Shown: positions 25,842 through 33,913 of the stretch, piece after piece
Position numbering within the stretch: position 1 is the first letter of the stretch
Layout of the letters: every line of letters starts with the position of its first letter
Source: Crossiella sp. SN42
GTDB taxonomy: Bacteria > Actinomycetota > Actinomycetes > Mycobacteriales > Pseudonocardiaceae
Direction: 5' to 3'
Length of the DNA stretch: 64,000 nt
Assembly: GCF_023897065.1 (NCBI RefSeq)
Contig: NZ_JAMHIV010000018.1
Location: 1-64,000, forward strand
Notes under the pieces: model-generated
Told to the model about the DNA's origin: nothing
Databases searched by the model: none
What the model saw: only the letters and a program-made list of their open reading frames with translations
Program-made: the position numbers and the translations under genes

Positions 25842-28082
25842 TTACTGGGGATCGGCGACCGCGACGAAGCGGAGTTCGGCGGTGTAGGACTCGCCGTGGT
25901 GGTCGGGCAGCCAGGCCTGGTCCGGGGTGGGCAGCATCTCGGTGAGGGTGAGCTGGCCGGCCGGGTCCTTGCGGGCGAGGCGGCGGATGGCCTTGGCCAG
26001 GATGGTGAGGTAGACCGGGCTGTCGAAGTCGACGTAGAACGGGCGGGGTTCGGTCGGGCAGGTGACGAAGACGAACCTGGGCAGGCGGTGGGTTTCCCGC
26101 CACTGGCGCAGGCGGACGAACCGGCGCGGTTCGGACTTCTCCTCGGCCGCGGTGATCTCGACAGCGGGGAAGCGCCAGGTCTCCCTGGTGACCACCAGGT
26201 CGTCGATGGTGATCCGCGGGGTGTGCGGGGCGTCCGCGGTGAGGCGGAACAGGTCCATGGCCAGGGTGGTCAGCACGTGGCCGAAGACGTCGACCACCGG
26301 GAACCGGGTGCCGTCGGGCAGCACGGCCGACAGGGTGTCGTGGCGTTCGACCAGGATGTCGGCGCTGGCATGGGTTCGCGGGCGGGCCGGGTCTGCGGTG
26401 TGGTCGACCAGGGCGACGTAGTGGTCCTCGGGGCGGACCAGCGTCTGGCGGGTCCTGGCTGACAGGCGGGAGCGGTGTTCCTTGGGCAGCAACGGAAGCA
26501 GCCGCGGTCCGGGGTGGTCGCGGGTGGTGCGGGCGAGCAGCTCGGCCTGGTCTGGGTGCTGGTTGACGAACAGCGAGGAGCCCAGGCTGTTGGTGGCCAG
26601 GTGGAGCTCGCCGAGGACGAGCTGGTCCCCGGTGAGCAGGATGTCGGGGCTGAGGTAGCGGGCCGCGGTCCAGCCGGGTTCCCGGTTGCCGAAGGCCAGC
26701 TCCACCTGATTCCCAATGTCCTTTGTGGACCTTCGAACCCTGCTGGCGTCTGCCGGGTCGAGGATGGTCTGCCAGCGGCGCTGGAACTCCTGTTGCAGCT
26801 CGGTGGCGTCCTGGACGGCGGCGCCGTGCAGAATGGGCATGCAGGCGAACCAGAACTCGGCCAGGTTGACCGGGCCGTTGGCGGCCAGCCGGTCGAAGAC
26901 CTCCTCGGCGCGCTGCAACACGCGGTCGGCGAGGGTGGCGGTCAGCCAGTTCGCGCTGGCCAGCAACAGCGGCAGTGGGTCCAGCGCGTCCAGGACGCGG
27001 CGGCCTGCGGTGGCGGTGGCGGTGCGGCGGCAGTCGGCGTAGACCAGGGCGCGGCAGGGTGCGGTGCCCGCGGACTTCTCCCGGACCGCGGCGGTGTCGG
27101 TGCAGGCGAGGAAGTCCTGCTCCAGCCGAGCGAGCGCGGCGGCCAGGGTGTCCGCGTCGGTGGCGGCCGCGACCTGGGACCGGCCTTGTTCCAGCAGGTC
27201 CAGTGCGGCTTCGGCGCGGATGCGCTGGGGTTCGTCCTCGACGGTGGCCAGCCAGGAGCGCAGCCAGCGTTCCGGGTGCGCGTCGGCGGGCACCTCCAGG
27301 CGCCACACCAGCCAGCGGCGGCCGACCAGCTCGGTCAGCAGGGCTGGAACGTCCAGGTCCGGGTTCGCGCGGGCCAGGTGGTGCGCGGAGCGGGTGCCGT
27401 CGCACTGGGTCAGCAGGCGGTGCTGGTCGGTGGTGATCGGCTGCGGTGGGCGGCCGGGAATGGTGACCTCGGTCTGTCCGATGTGGACGAACGGGACGCG
27501 GCGGGGCGCGATCCACTGGCGCAGTCCGGGTTCGAGGGTGCGGGCCAGGGTGTCGATGGACCAGCTGGCGAAGTAGACGGTGGTGTCGGCGATCAGGGAG
27601 TCGCCGGGGTCAACCGCGATGTCGGGCTGATCGAGGTTCCAGTGCCCCCAGCCGACCGGGCCGAAGAAGCCGATGGTGTCGTTCTTGACGCAGAATCGCT
27701 GCCAGTAGTGCGCCACCAGCTCCTCGCGCTGGCGGGGCATGCTGGTGCGACCGGTCGCGGTGGGGGTCCAGTCCAGGAACGGCTTGATGCCGGTGGTCAG
27801 CACCGGGCGGTTCTGCCAGGCCACCGCGGCCCGGAAGTCGGGCCGGGCCGCGATGTCCTGGAGCTGGCGCGCGCTCCGCACCGCGGCTTCGTGGTAGGTC
27901 TCCTCGAAGGCGGTCCAGTCCACTCCGGACAGTGCCACGTCCTGGTCGAACTTGTCCGCGGCCTCGGCGAGTCCGTCCGGGGCGAGCCGCAGCACCCCGT
28001 TGGCCGGGAAACCCGGTCCGCGCAGGGCGAACTGGTCCCACAGCCGCCAGGTCCGGTCCAGGCGCACCTCCACCGGCCTCAC
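25842..28082 (-). CDS. LanB-like glutamylation-domain protein 1 (split LanB/PEARL-like)
   Basis: 746-aa protein of the Lant_dehydr_N family. Evidence: the RFCVKNDTIGFFGPVGWG block near residue 135 in place of the LanB RxTPFGxF block; a winged-helix-like stretch near residue 240 (QHRLLTQCDGTRSAHHLA); and the C-terminal series LVVTRETWRFP, LRQWRETHRLPRFVFV, LTLTEMLP, WLPDHHG, ELRFVAV, which follows the LanB pattern GRVVLSPARW...WR...LPR.V...L.E...W..G..E. It lacks the SpaB_C elimination domain, so it has the size of split LanBs (TbtB) and PEARLs, which use aminoacyl-tRNA. GTG 28082 overlaps the carrier protein stop by 4 nt. Substrate is unknown and no precursor peptide gene is nearby. Confidence 0.78.
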   Translation of the reverse strand: MRPVEVRLDRTWRLWDQFALRGPGFPANGVLRLAPDGLAEAADKFDQDVALSGVDWTAFEETYHEAAVRSARQLQDIAARPDFRAAVAWQNRPVLTTGIKPFLDWTPTATGRTSMPRQREELVAHYWQRFCVKNDTIGFFGPVGWGHWNLDQPDIAVDPGDSLIADTTVYFASWSIDTLARTLEPGLRQWIAPRRVPFVHIGQTEVTIPGRPPQPITTDQHRLLTQCDGTRSAHHLARANPDLDVPALLTELVGRRWLVWRLEVPADAHPERWLRSWLATVEDEPQRIRAEAALDLLEQGRSQVAAATDADTLAAALARLEQDFLACTDTAAVREKSAGTAPCRALVYADCRRTATATAGRRVLDALDPLPLLLASANWLTATLADRVLQRAEEVFDRLAANGPVNLAEFWFACMPILHGAAVQDATELQQEFQRRWQTILDPADASRVRRSTKDIGNQVELAFGNREPGWTAARYLSPDILLTGDQLVLGELHLATNSLGSSLFVNQHPDQAELLARTTRDHPGPRLLPLLPKEHRSRLSARTRQTLVRPEDHYVALVDHTADPARPRTHASADILVERHDTLSAVLPDGTRFPVVDVFGHVLTTLAMDLFRLTADAPHTPRITIDDLVVTRETWRFPAVEITAAEEKSEPRRFVRLRQWRETHRLPRFVFVTCPTEPRPFYVDFDSPVYLTILAKAIRRLARKDPAGQLTLTEMLPTPDQAWLPDHHGESYTAELRFVAVADPQ

Positions 28083-28327
28083 CCCTGGGCCGGTTCGAGG
28101 TCCACCACACTCGCCAAGTCGGCGGGCGAGGGGTAGGCGAACACCAGGGCCACCGGCACCTCCGCGCCCAGGGACTCCTGGATGCGGGCGGTGATCTGGA
28201 ACGCGGCCAGGGAGTCACCACCGGCCTCGAAGAAGTCGCTGCCGGTGTCCAGGGTGGCGTCGCCCAGGGTTTCGCGGTAGATGGCGGCGATCAGTTCGGG
28301 CACGTCTACCTTGAGGTTGCTGGTCAC
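28079..28327 (-). CDS. Stand-alone peptidyl/acyl carrier protein
   Basis: 82-aa carrier protein with the phosphopantetheine site DFFEAGGDSLAAFQ; the Ser lies near residue 39. Helices I-III match PCP proportions. GTG 28327 overlaps the dehydratase stop and its own stop overlaps the next LanB-like start, each by 4 nt. It is presumably loaded by the stand-alone A domain two genes upstream, giving a carrier-bound amino acid for use by the LanB-like proteins or by NRPS2. Confidence 0.9.
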   Translation of the reverse strand: MTSNLKVDVPELIAAIYRETLGDATLDTGSDFFEAGGDSLAAFQITARIQESLGAEVPVALVFAYPSPADLASVVDLEPAQG

Positions 28328-29229
28328 GGGAGTCCTTTCGGTGTGGTGTTTCCGCCGGAGACGATCGCGACGGTGTCGGCGTGCCACCCGGCGCGCAGTG
28401 CGCCCGCGAAGGCGACCGCCCCGCTGGGTTCGGCGTTGACTCCGTTGCGCCGCAACAGGTCGAGCGCGTGGTTGATGTCCTCATCGGACACCGCGACCAG
28501 GTCGTCGACCCGGTGCTGGATGATGGGGAACGGGACCTCGCCGGGGCGCTGGCCGCGCAGGCCGTCGGCGACGGTGTCCGGCGGCGGGAGCTCGACCGGG
28601 TGGCCGGCGGCCAGTGAGCGGGCGTAGCGGCGGCAGGCGGCCGGTTCGACGCCGATCACCCGGACCGGGTGGTCCAGCGCGGCCAGGCACGCGCCCGCGA
28701 GCAGGCCACCGCCGCCGGTGGGCACGAAGAGGGCGGCGGTGTCCGGCGCGTCGGTCAGGATCTCCAGGGTCACCGTGCCCGCGCCCGCGACCACCAGGTC
28801 GTGGTCGGAGGAGGGCAGCAGGAACGCGCCGGTGCGGGCGGCCAGGTCGCGGGCGTGGCGTTCGCGGGCGGCCACTCCCCCGGGCACGGCGACGACGGTC
28901 GCGCCCAGGTCACGGATCTTGGCCGCCTTGGCCTGGCTGGCGGCCTCGGCCATGACGACGGTGACGGGGATGCCGAGGCGGGCGCCGAGGGTGGCCACCG
29001 CGATGCCGTGGTTGCCGGAGGAGCCGGTGACGACCGCGGTGGCCGGGGTGCCGAGCAGGGCGTTGGCCGCGCCGCGGAACTTGAAGGAGCCGCCGCGCTG
29101 CTGGTGCTCCGCCTTCAGCCGCAAGCCCGGTTGGCACGGCAGCAGCGGGGTGGGCCTGATGTGGTCGGCGATTCGCTCGGCGGCGGCGCGGACGTCGGCG
29201 CGGCCCAGGCGCAGGGTGGGCGCGGTCAT
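28324..29229 (-). CDS. PLP-dependent threonine/serine dehydratase-like enzyme
   Basis: 301-aa fold-type II PLP enzyme. It has the Schiff-base Lys in GGSFKFRGA (near residue 50), the phosphate-binding SGNHG, the glycine loop PTGGGGLLAG and C-terminal SGGNTTP. There is no regulatory ACT tail, as in catabolic threonine dehydratases and serine racemases. In this cluster it could make a 2-oxo acid or dehydroamino acid precursor, racemise Ser, or act on a diamino acid. ATG 29229 overlaps the A-domain stop and its stop overlaps the carrier protein start (4 nt each). Confidence 0.82.
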   Translation of the reverse strand: MTAPTLRLGRADVRAAAERIADHIRPTPLLPCQPGLRLKAEHQQRGGSFKFRGAANALLGTPATAVVTGSSGNHGIAVATLGARLGIPVTVVMAEAASQAKAAKIRDLGATVVAVPGGVAARERHARDLAARTGAFLLPSSDHDLVVAGAGTVTLEILTDAPDTAALFVPTGGGGLLAGACLAALDHPVRVIGVEPAACRRYARSLAAGHPVELPPPDTVADGLRGQRPGEVPFPIIQHRVDDLVAVSDEDINHALDLLRRNGVNAEPSGAVAFAGALRAGWHADTVAIVSGGNTTPKGLP

Positions 29230-30668
29230 CGGGCCAGGGCCTTGCGGTCGGTCTTGCCGGTGCTGGTGGTGGGCAGGCGGTCGATCCGGGCGAACCGGCG
29301 CGGCATCAGGTGTGGCGGCAGGGTTTTGCCGAGGTGGGCGCGCAGTTCGGCGTCGGTGGTCGCCGCCAGGTCGCCGGTGAGGTGGGCGACCAGGTGCACC
29401 CGGCCGCGGTCGTCGGTGGCCGCGGTGAGCACAGCCCCGGTGACCGCGGGATGGGTCAGCAGCGCCGATTCCACCTCGGCCGGGTCGACCCGGTAGCCGC
29501 GGATCTTGACCTGGCGGTCCAGCCGGCCCAGGTACTCCAGGCCGTTGTCGGTGCGGCGGGCCAGGTCGCCGGTGCGGTACCGGCGGGAGCCGGGCTCGCC
29601 GAAGGGGTCGGGGCGGAAGCGGTCGGCGGTCAGCGCGGGGCGGTTCGCATAGCCGCGGGCGAGGCCGATGCCGCCGAGGTGGATCTCGCCGATGGCGTTG
29701 TCGGGCACCGGGTTGCCCTGCTCGTCGAGCAGGTGCGCGGTGACGCCGTGGATCGGGTCGCCGATGTGGTCGGCGCCGAGGTCCGGGGTTGCCGGGACGT
29801 GGTGCCGGGTGGAGGTCATGGTGCATTCGGTGGGGCCGTACTGGTTGACCAGGTCGCCGGTGATCAGCTCGCGGCCGCCCGCGGTGAGGAACGGGCGCAG
29901 GGACTCGCCGCTGGCGACCACCAGGCGAAGTCCGTCGAAGGATCCTTGGTACTGGGCCAGGAAGGTGAGGAACGAGGGCGTCACGCTCAGCACGGAGTTG
30001 ACCTGGTAGCGCCGGATGACCTCGGCGAACCCGTTGGCGCGCAGCAGGTCGGCGCGTGGGGCCAAGACCAGGCGGCCACCAGCGAGCAGTGGGGCGAAGG
30101 TGTCGCGGATCGAGGCGTCGTAGCCGAGCGGGGCCAGCTGCACGGCGACCGTGTCCGGGCCGAGGCGGTAGTCGCGGACCAGGAAGCGCAGGTAGGAGTC
30201 CAGGCCGCGGCGTTCGATGAGGACGGCGTTGGGGGTGCCGGTGGAGCCGGAGGTGTGGCTGACGTAGGCCAGGGATCGTGGTGGCACCGCGGCAAGTGGG
30301 GCGGTGGACGGGGCGAGCTGGTCGAGCAAGGTGGTGGGGCCGGTGAACGGGAGGCCGGTGTCGCTGGTGGTGAGCAGGTGGGTCGCGCAGCCCAGCAGGG
30401 TGGCGAGGCGTTGGGGTGGCTGGTCGAGGTCCAGGGTGAGGAACGCGCCGCCGGCGTGCAGCACGGCGGCCATGGCCACCACGGCGTCGACGGATCTGGG
30501 TACGGCGATGGCGCACACCTGCTCGGGGTGCACGCCGTCGGACACCAAGCATTGGGCCAAGTGGACGATTCGGTTGCGGAGTTCGCCGTAGGACACCTGG
30601 TGATCCGGGGTGATGATCGCGGTGGCCTCGGGCGGGTGGTTGAGGATGTCGTCGACGAACCCGGTCAT
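29226..30668 (-). CDS. Stand-alone NRPS adenylation domain
   Basis: 480-aa A domain without C or T domain. Core motifs: SHTSGSTGTPNAVLIE (A3), GYDASIRDTF (A4), NQYGPTE (A5), RYRTGDLARR (A7), GRLDRQVKIRGYRVDPAEVE (A8), STGKTDRKAL (A10, catalytic Lys present). Hand-read code D-A-R-S-V-S-Q-M-T-(K) matches no code I recognise. It probably loads the discrete carrier protein encoded two genes downstream. ATG 30668 overlaps the LanB-like stop and its own stop overlaps the dehydratase start (4 nt each). Confidence 0.9.
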   Translation of the reverse strand: MTGFVDDILNHPPEATAIITPDHQVSYGELRNRIVHLAQCLVSDGVHPEQVCAIAVPRSVDAVVAMAAVLHAGGAFLTLDLDQPPQRLATLLGCATHLLTTSDTGLPFTGPTTLLDQLAPSTAPLAAVPPRSLAYVSHTSGSTGTPNAVLIERRGLDSYLRFLVRDYRLGPDTVAVQLAPLGYDASIRDTFAPLLAGGRLVLAPRADLLRANGFAEVIRRYQVNSVLSVTPSFLTFLAQYQGSFDGLRLVVASGESLRPFLTAGGRELITGDLVNQYGPTECTMTSTRHHVPATPDLGADHIGDPIHGVTAHLLDEQGNPVPDNAIGEIHLGGIGLARGYANRPALTADRFRPDPFGEPGSRRYRTGDLARRTDNGLEYLGRLDRQVKIRGYRVDPAEVESALLTHPAVTGAVLTAATDDRGRVHLVAHLTGDLAATTDAELRAHLGKTLPPHLMPRRFARIDRLPTTSTGKTDRKALAR

Positions 30669-32962
30669 ACCGCACCGCCGGTCTGGTCCACCGCGACGAA
30701 GCGGAGCTCCGAGGTGTAGCGGTTGCCCTGGTCGTCGGTGAGCCAGGTTTGTTCCGGGTTGGGCAGCATCTCGCTGATGGTGAGCCTGCCGTCCGGGTCG
30801 GTGCGGGCCAGGCGGCGGGCGGCCTTGGCCAGGATGGTGACGTAGACCGGGCTGTCGAAGTCGACGTAGAACGGCCGGGGTTCGGCAGGCGAGGTGACGA
30901 AGACGAACCGGGGCAGGTCCAGCTCTTCCCGCCACTGCCGGGCCCGGACGAAGCGGCGGGACTCGGTCTTCGCCGCGGCGAAGGCCAGGTCCGCGGCCGG
31001 GATCCGCCAGGTCTCGCGCGCGATGATCATGCGGTCGACGGTGATCCGTGGACCGTGATCAGCGTGGGGGCGCAGGGAGAACCGGTCCATGACGCGGTTG
31101 GTGAGGGCGTTGCCGAAGACGTCCAGCAGCGGGAACTCGTTGCCGTCGGGCAGGATGAGCAGCAGTTCGCCGTCGCGGTCGACCACTTCGACGTCGGCGC
31201 TGTTGAGGGCGCGCGGGTTGTGCGGGTCGGCGGTGTAGTCGACCATGCCGATGAAGTAGTCCTCTGGCCGCACCAGCGCTGGGCGGCTGCGGGTGGACCA
31301 GCGCGGCGGCTGTTCCTTGGGCAGCATGGGCATCACCCGGGGGCCGGGGAAGTCCCTGGTGGTCTCGGCGAGCAGTTCGGCGATGTCGGGGTGCTGCATG
31401 GCGAACAGCGAGGCGCCCACGGTGTTCATGGCCACGTGCAGCTCACCGAGCACCAGCTCGAACTCGCCGCGGGCGACCGCTTCGGCGTTCTCGGCCAGGA
31501 TCAACACGTCGGGGCTGACGTAGCGGGCGATGTTCCAGGCCCGCCCTGGTTCGCCGAACTCCGCGCGCACCCGGTCCGCGATGTCCACAGTGGACAGTCG
31601 AACGCGTCGGACACCCTCGGGGGCGTTGATGATCCTGGCCCAGCGTGCCTGTAGTTCGGCCTGGATGCGGTCGATCTCGGCTGTGGAGTCGGGGTGCGGC
31701 ACCGGCAGGCACTCGAACCAGAGCGCGCCCAGGTCGACCCGGCCGTGCCGGTCCAGCAGCTTCCGGTGCGCGACGCGGATGCGCTCGGTCATCGCCTCGG
31801 CGAAGCGGTTGGTCAGCCAGCGGGCCGCGGTCAGGCACAGGGCGAGCGGGGTGAGCTCGGCCAGGACCGCGGCGCCGAGGGTGGCGGTGGCCGAGCGGCG
31901 GCAGTCGGCGTAGACCAGGGAGCGGCAGGGTGCGGTGCGGCTGTTCTTGGCGCGCACGGCCGCGGTCTCGGTGAGGGTGGCGAAGTCTTGTTCCAGTGCG
32001 GCCATCGCGGCGGACAGGGCGGCGGAGTCGCCGTAGGCGTCGTGGATGCGTTGTTTGGCCTGTTCCAGCACGGCCAGCTTGGCCAGTGCCCGCTCGCGCA
32101 CCTCGGGATCGCCGACTCGCTCCACTGTGGACCGGAGGTGCTGCTCGGGGTGCGCGCTGGTCGGCACTTCCAGCCGCCACACCGCCCACCGCCGTCGTAC
32201 TATGTCCTCGATCCCGGCCAGCACCTCCGCCTCCGGCCGGTTGAGCTGTGCGGCCAGCTCGGCCGGGGATCGGGTGCCGTCGCAGCGCAGCAGCAGCTCG
32301 CGCTGGTCCGCGGTGAGCGGCTGGGCTGGGCGGCCGGGCAGGTGCACGGAGTCGGTGGCGATGCGGATGAAGGAGACCCGGCGGGGCGGGATCCAGCGGC
32401 GCAGTGCTGGATCCTCGCCGAGCACACGGGCCAGGGTGTCGATGGCCCAGCTGGAGAAGTACACGGTGGACTCGGCGATCAGGCCGGTGCCGGGGTCGAC
32501 CGTGACACCGGACTGAGCGAGGTCCCACCGGCCCCAGCCGACCGGGCCGAAGAAGCCGATGGTGTCGTTCTTGACGCAGAACCGCTGCCAGTAGTGCGCG
32601 ACCAGCTCCTCCCGCTGGCGGGGCATGCTGCTGCGGTTGTCCGCGCTGGGTGTCCAGGCCAGGAAGGGTTTGATGCCGGTGTCCAGCACGGTGCGGTTCT
32701 GCCAGGCCACCGCGGCGCGGAAGTCCGGCCGGGCCGCGATGTCCTGGAGCTCCCGCGCGGTGCGCACCGCGGCCGCGCCGAACTCCTCCTCGAATGCGGT
32801 CCAGTCCGCGCCGGTGAGCTGCTCGTCGAACTTGTCCGCGGCCGCGGCGAGTCCGTCCGGCGCGAGCCGCAGCACCCCGGTGGCGGGGAAACCGGGTCCG
32901 CGCAAGGAGAACTGGGACCACAGCCGCCAGTCGCCGGTGGGTAGGAACACGTTGTCGGACAT
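30665..32962 (-). CDS. LanB-like glutamylation-domain protein 2 (split LanB/PEARL-like)
   Basis: 765-aa paralogue of the protein at 25842-28082. Long blocks are the same, for example PDFRAAVAWQN, GIKPFL, SMPRQREELVAHYWQRF, KNDTIGFFGPVGWG and PFYVDFDSPVY. Like its partner it has the Lant_dehydr_N fold without an elimination domain. It begins the tightly overlapping set LanB2, A, dehydratase, PCP, LanB1. ATG 32962 is chosen by alignment with LanB1 (DWRLWSQFSLRGPGF); an in-frame ATG at 32998 overlaps the carbamoyltransferase stop. A palindrome copy GTCCACAGTGGAC lies at 31583-31595. Confidence 0.78.
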   Translation of the reverse strand: MSDNVFLPTGDWRLWSQFSLRGPGFPATGVLRLAPDGLAAAADKFDEQLTGADWTAFEEEFGAAAVRTARELQDIAARPDFRAAVAWQNRTVLDTGIKPFLAWTPSADNRSSMPRQREELVAHYWQRFCVKNDTIGFFGPVGWGRWDLAQSGVTVDPGTGLIAESTVYFSSWAIDTLARVLGEDPALRRWIPPRRVSFIRIATDSVHLPGRPAQPLTADQRELLLRCDGTRSPAELAAQLNRPEAEVLAGIEDIVRRRWAVWRLEVPTSAHPEQHLRSTVERVGDPEVRERALAKLAVLEQAKQRIHDAYGDSAALSAAMAALEQDFATLTETAAVRAKNSRTAPCRSLVYADCRRSATATLGAAVLAELTPLALCLTAARWLTNRFAEAMTERIRVAHRKLLDRHGRVDLGALWFECLPVPHPDSTAEIDRIQAELQARWARIINAPEGVRRVRLSTVDIADRVRAEFGEPGRAWNIARYVSPDVLILAENAEAVARGEFELVLGELHVAMNTVGASLFAMQHPDIAELLAETTRDFPGPRVMPMLPKEQPPRWSTRSRPALVRPEDYFIGMVDYTADPHNPRALNSADVEVVDRDGELLLILPDGNEFPLLDVFGNALTNRVMDRFSLRPHADHGPRITVDRMIIARETWRIPAADLAFAAAKTESRRFVRARQWREELDLPRFVFVTSPAEPRPFYVDFDSPVYVTILAKAARRLARTDPDGRLTISEMLPNPEQTWLTDDQGNRYTSELRFVAVDQTGGAV

Positions 32963-32982
32963 CGCCTCAGACACCTTTCGGT

Positions 32983-33903
32983 TCAGGCCGTGCACCATTC
33001 CAGGACGGCGCGGGCGCTGTGGTACTTGTTCTCCGCCTGGGCGAAGGCGATGCCGGCCGGACCGTCGAGCACCTCGGCGGTGACCTCCTCGCCGCGGTGC
33101 GCGGGCAGGTCGTGCATGAACACCGCGCCGGGGCAGGACTCCATCAGCCGACTGTCCACTTGGAACGGTGCGAACCGCGCGCGCCAGTCCGGGTCGGGTT
33201 TGCTGGTGCCGGTGGTCTGCCAGCGGGTGGTGTAGACGACGTCGACCTCGGGCAGGTCGGCCAGGTCGTGCCGCTGCTCGATCCGGCCGTCGCCGCGTTT
33301 GGCGCTGATGGCGCCGCGTTCCAGGAAGCTCGCCGGGACGCCGTAGCCGTTCGGGGTGCGCAGGTGCAGCTCGGTGCCGGGGAAGCGGGTCAGGGCGAGG
33401 GACAGCGCGGTGGCGGTGTTGTTGCCCTCCCCCACGTACAGCACGCGCAGGCCTTCGACCCGGCCGAAGTGGCGGGTCATCGTGGTGAGGTCGGTGAGGG
33501 CCTGGGTGGGGTGTTCCGCGGCGGTCATCGCGTTGATCACCGACATGCGTTGCTGCGCCGCGTACTCGCGCAGTTCCCGTTCCGGGCCTGCGGTGCGGGC
33601 GACCAGGACGTCCAGCATCCCGGAGAGCACCGCGCCGGTGTCGGCCACCGACTCGCCGGTGTTCTCCTGGAGGTCGCCGGGCCCGTAGGTGATCAGCTGG
33701 GCGCCCAGGCGCAGCGCGCCGGCGGAGAAGGCGGTGCGGGTGCGGGTGGAGGTGCGCCGGAACAGCACGGCCACCACCAGGTCCCGCAACGGTTTTGCCC
33801 CTTCGAGCCGTCCTGCGGAATAGTCCGCGCCGCGTTGGACCAGCCAGCGCAGGTCTTCCTCGGACAGGTCGTCGATGGAGATCAGGTGCCGTCGGTCGGC
33901 CAT
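32983..33903 (-). CDS. OTC-like carbamoyltransferase, probably acting on 2,4-diaminobutyrate
   Basis: 306-aa aspartate/ornithine carbamoyltransferase family protein. The carbamoyl-phosphate loop STRTRT is near residue 52, HPTQALTDL near 140 and YVGEGNNTATAL near 163. The ornithine-binding HCLP of true OTCases reads HDLPAHRGEEVT here (Cys to Asp), so a different amine acceptor is likely. The upstream gene makes diaminobutyrate, and a Dab N-carbamoyltransferase is known from padanamide biosynthesis. The predicted product is 2-amino-4-ureidobutyrate. Carbamoylation of diaminopropionate, as by VioL in viomycin, is the alternative. ATG follows GAGGAG. Confidence 0.8.
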   Translation of the reverse strand: MADRRHLISIDDLSEEDLRWLVQRGADYSAGRLEGAKPLRDLVVAVLFRRTSTRTRTAFSAGALRLGAQLITYGPGDLQENTGESVADTGAVLSGMLDVLVARTAGPERELREYAAQQRMSVINAMTAAEHPTQALTDLTTMTRHFGRVEGLRVLYVGEGNNTATALSLALTRFPGTELHLRTPNGYGVPASFLERGAISAKRGDGRIEQRHDLADLPEVDVVYTTRWQTTGTSKPDPDWRARFAPFQVDSRLMESCPGAVFMHDLPAHRGEEVTAEVLDGPAGIAFAQAENKYHSARAVLEWCTA

Positions 33904-33913
33904 GGTCGGCTCC

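Noticed and set aside
25842-32962. Lanthipeptide or thiopeptide cluster
   Set aside because: No precursor peptide, LanC, elimination-domain protein, YcaO or pyridine synthase was found; the surroundings are nonribosomal.
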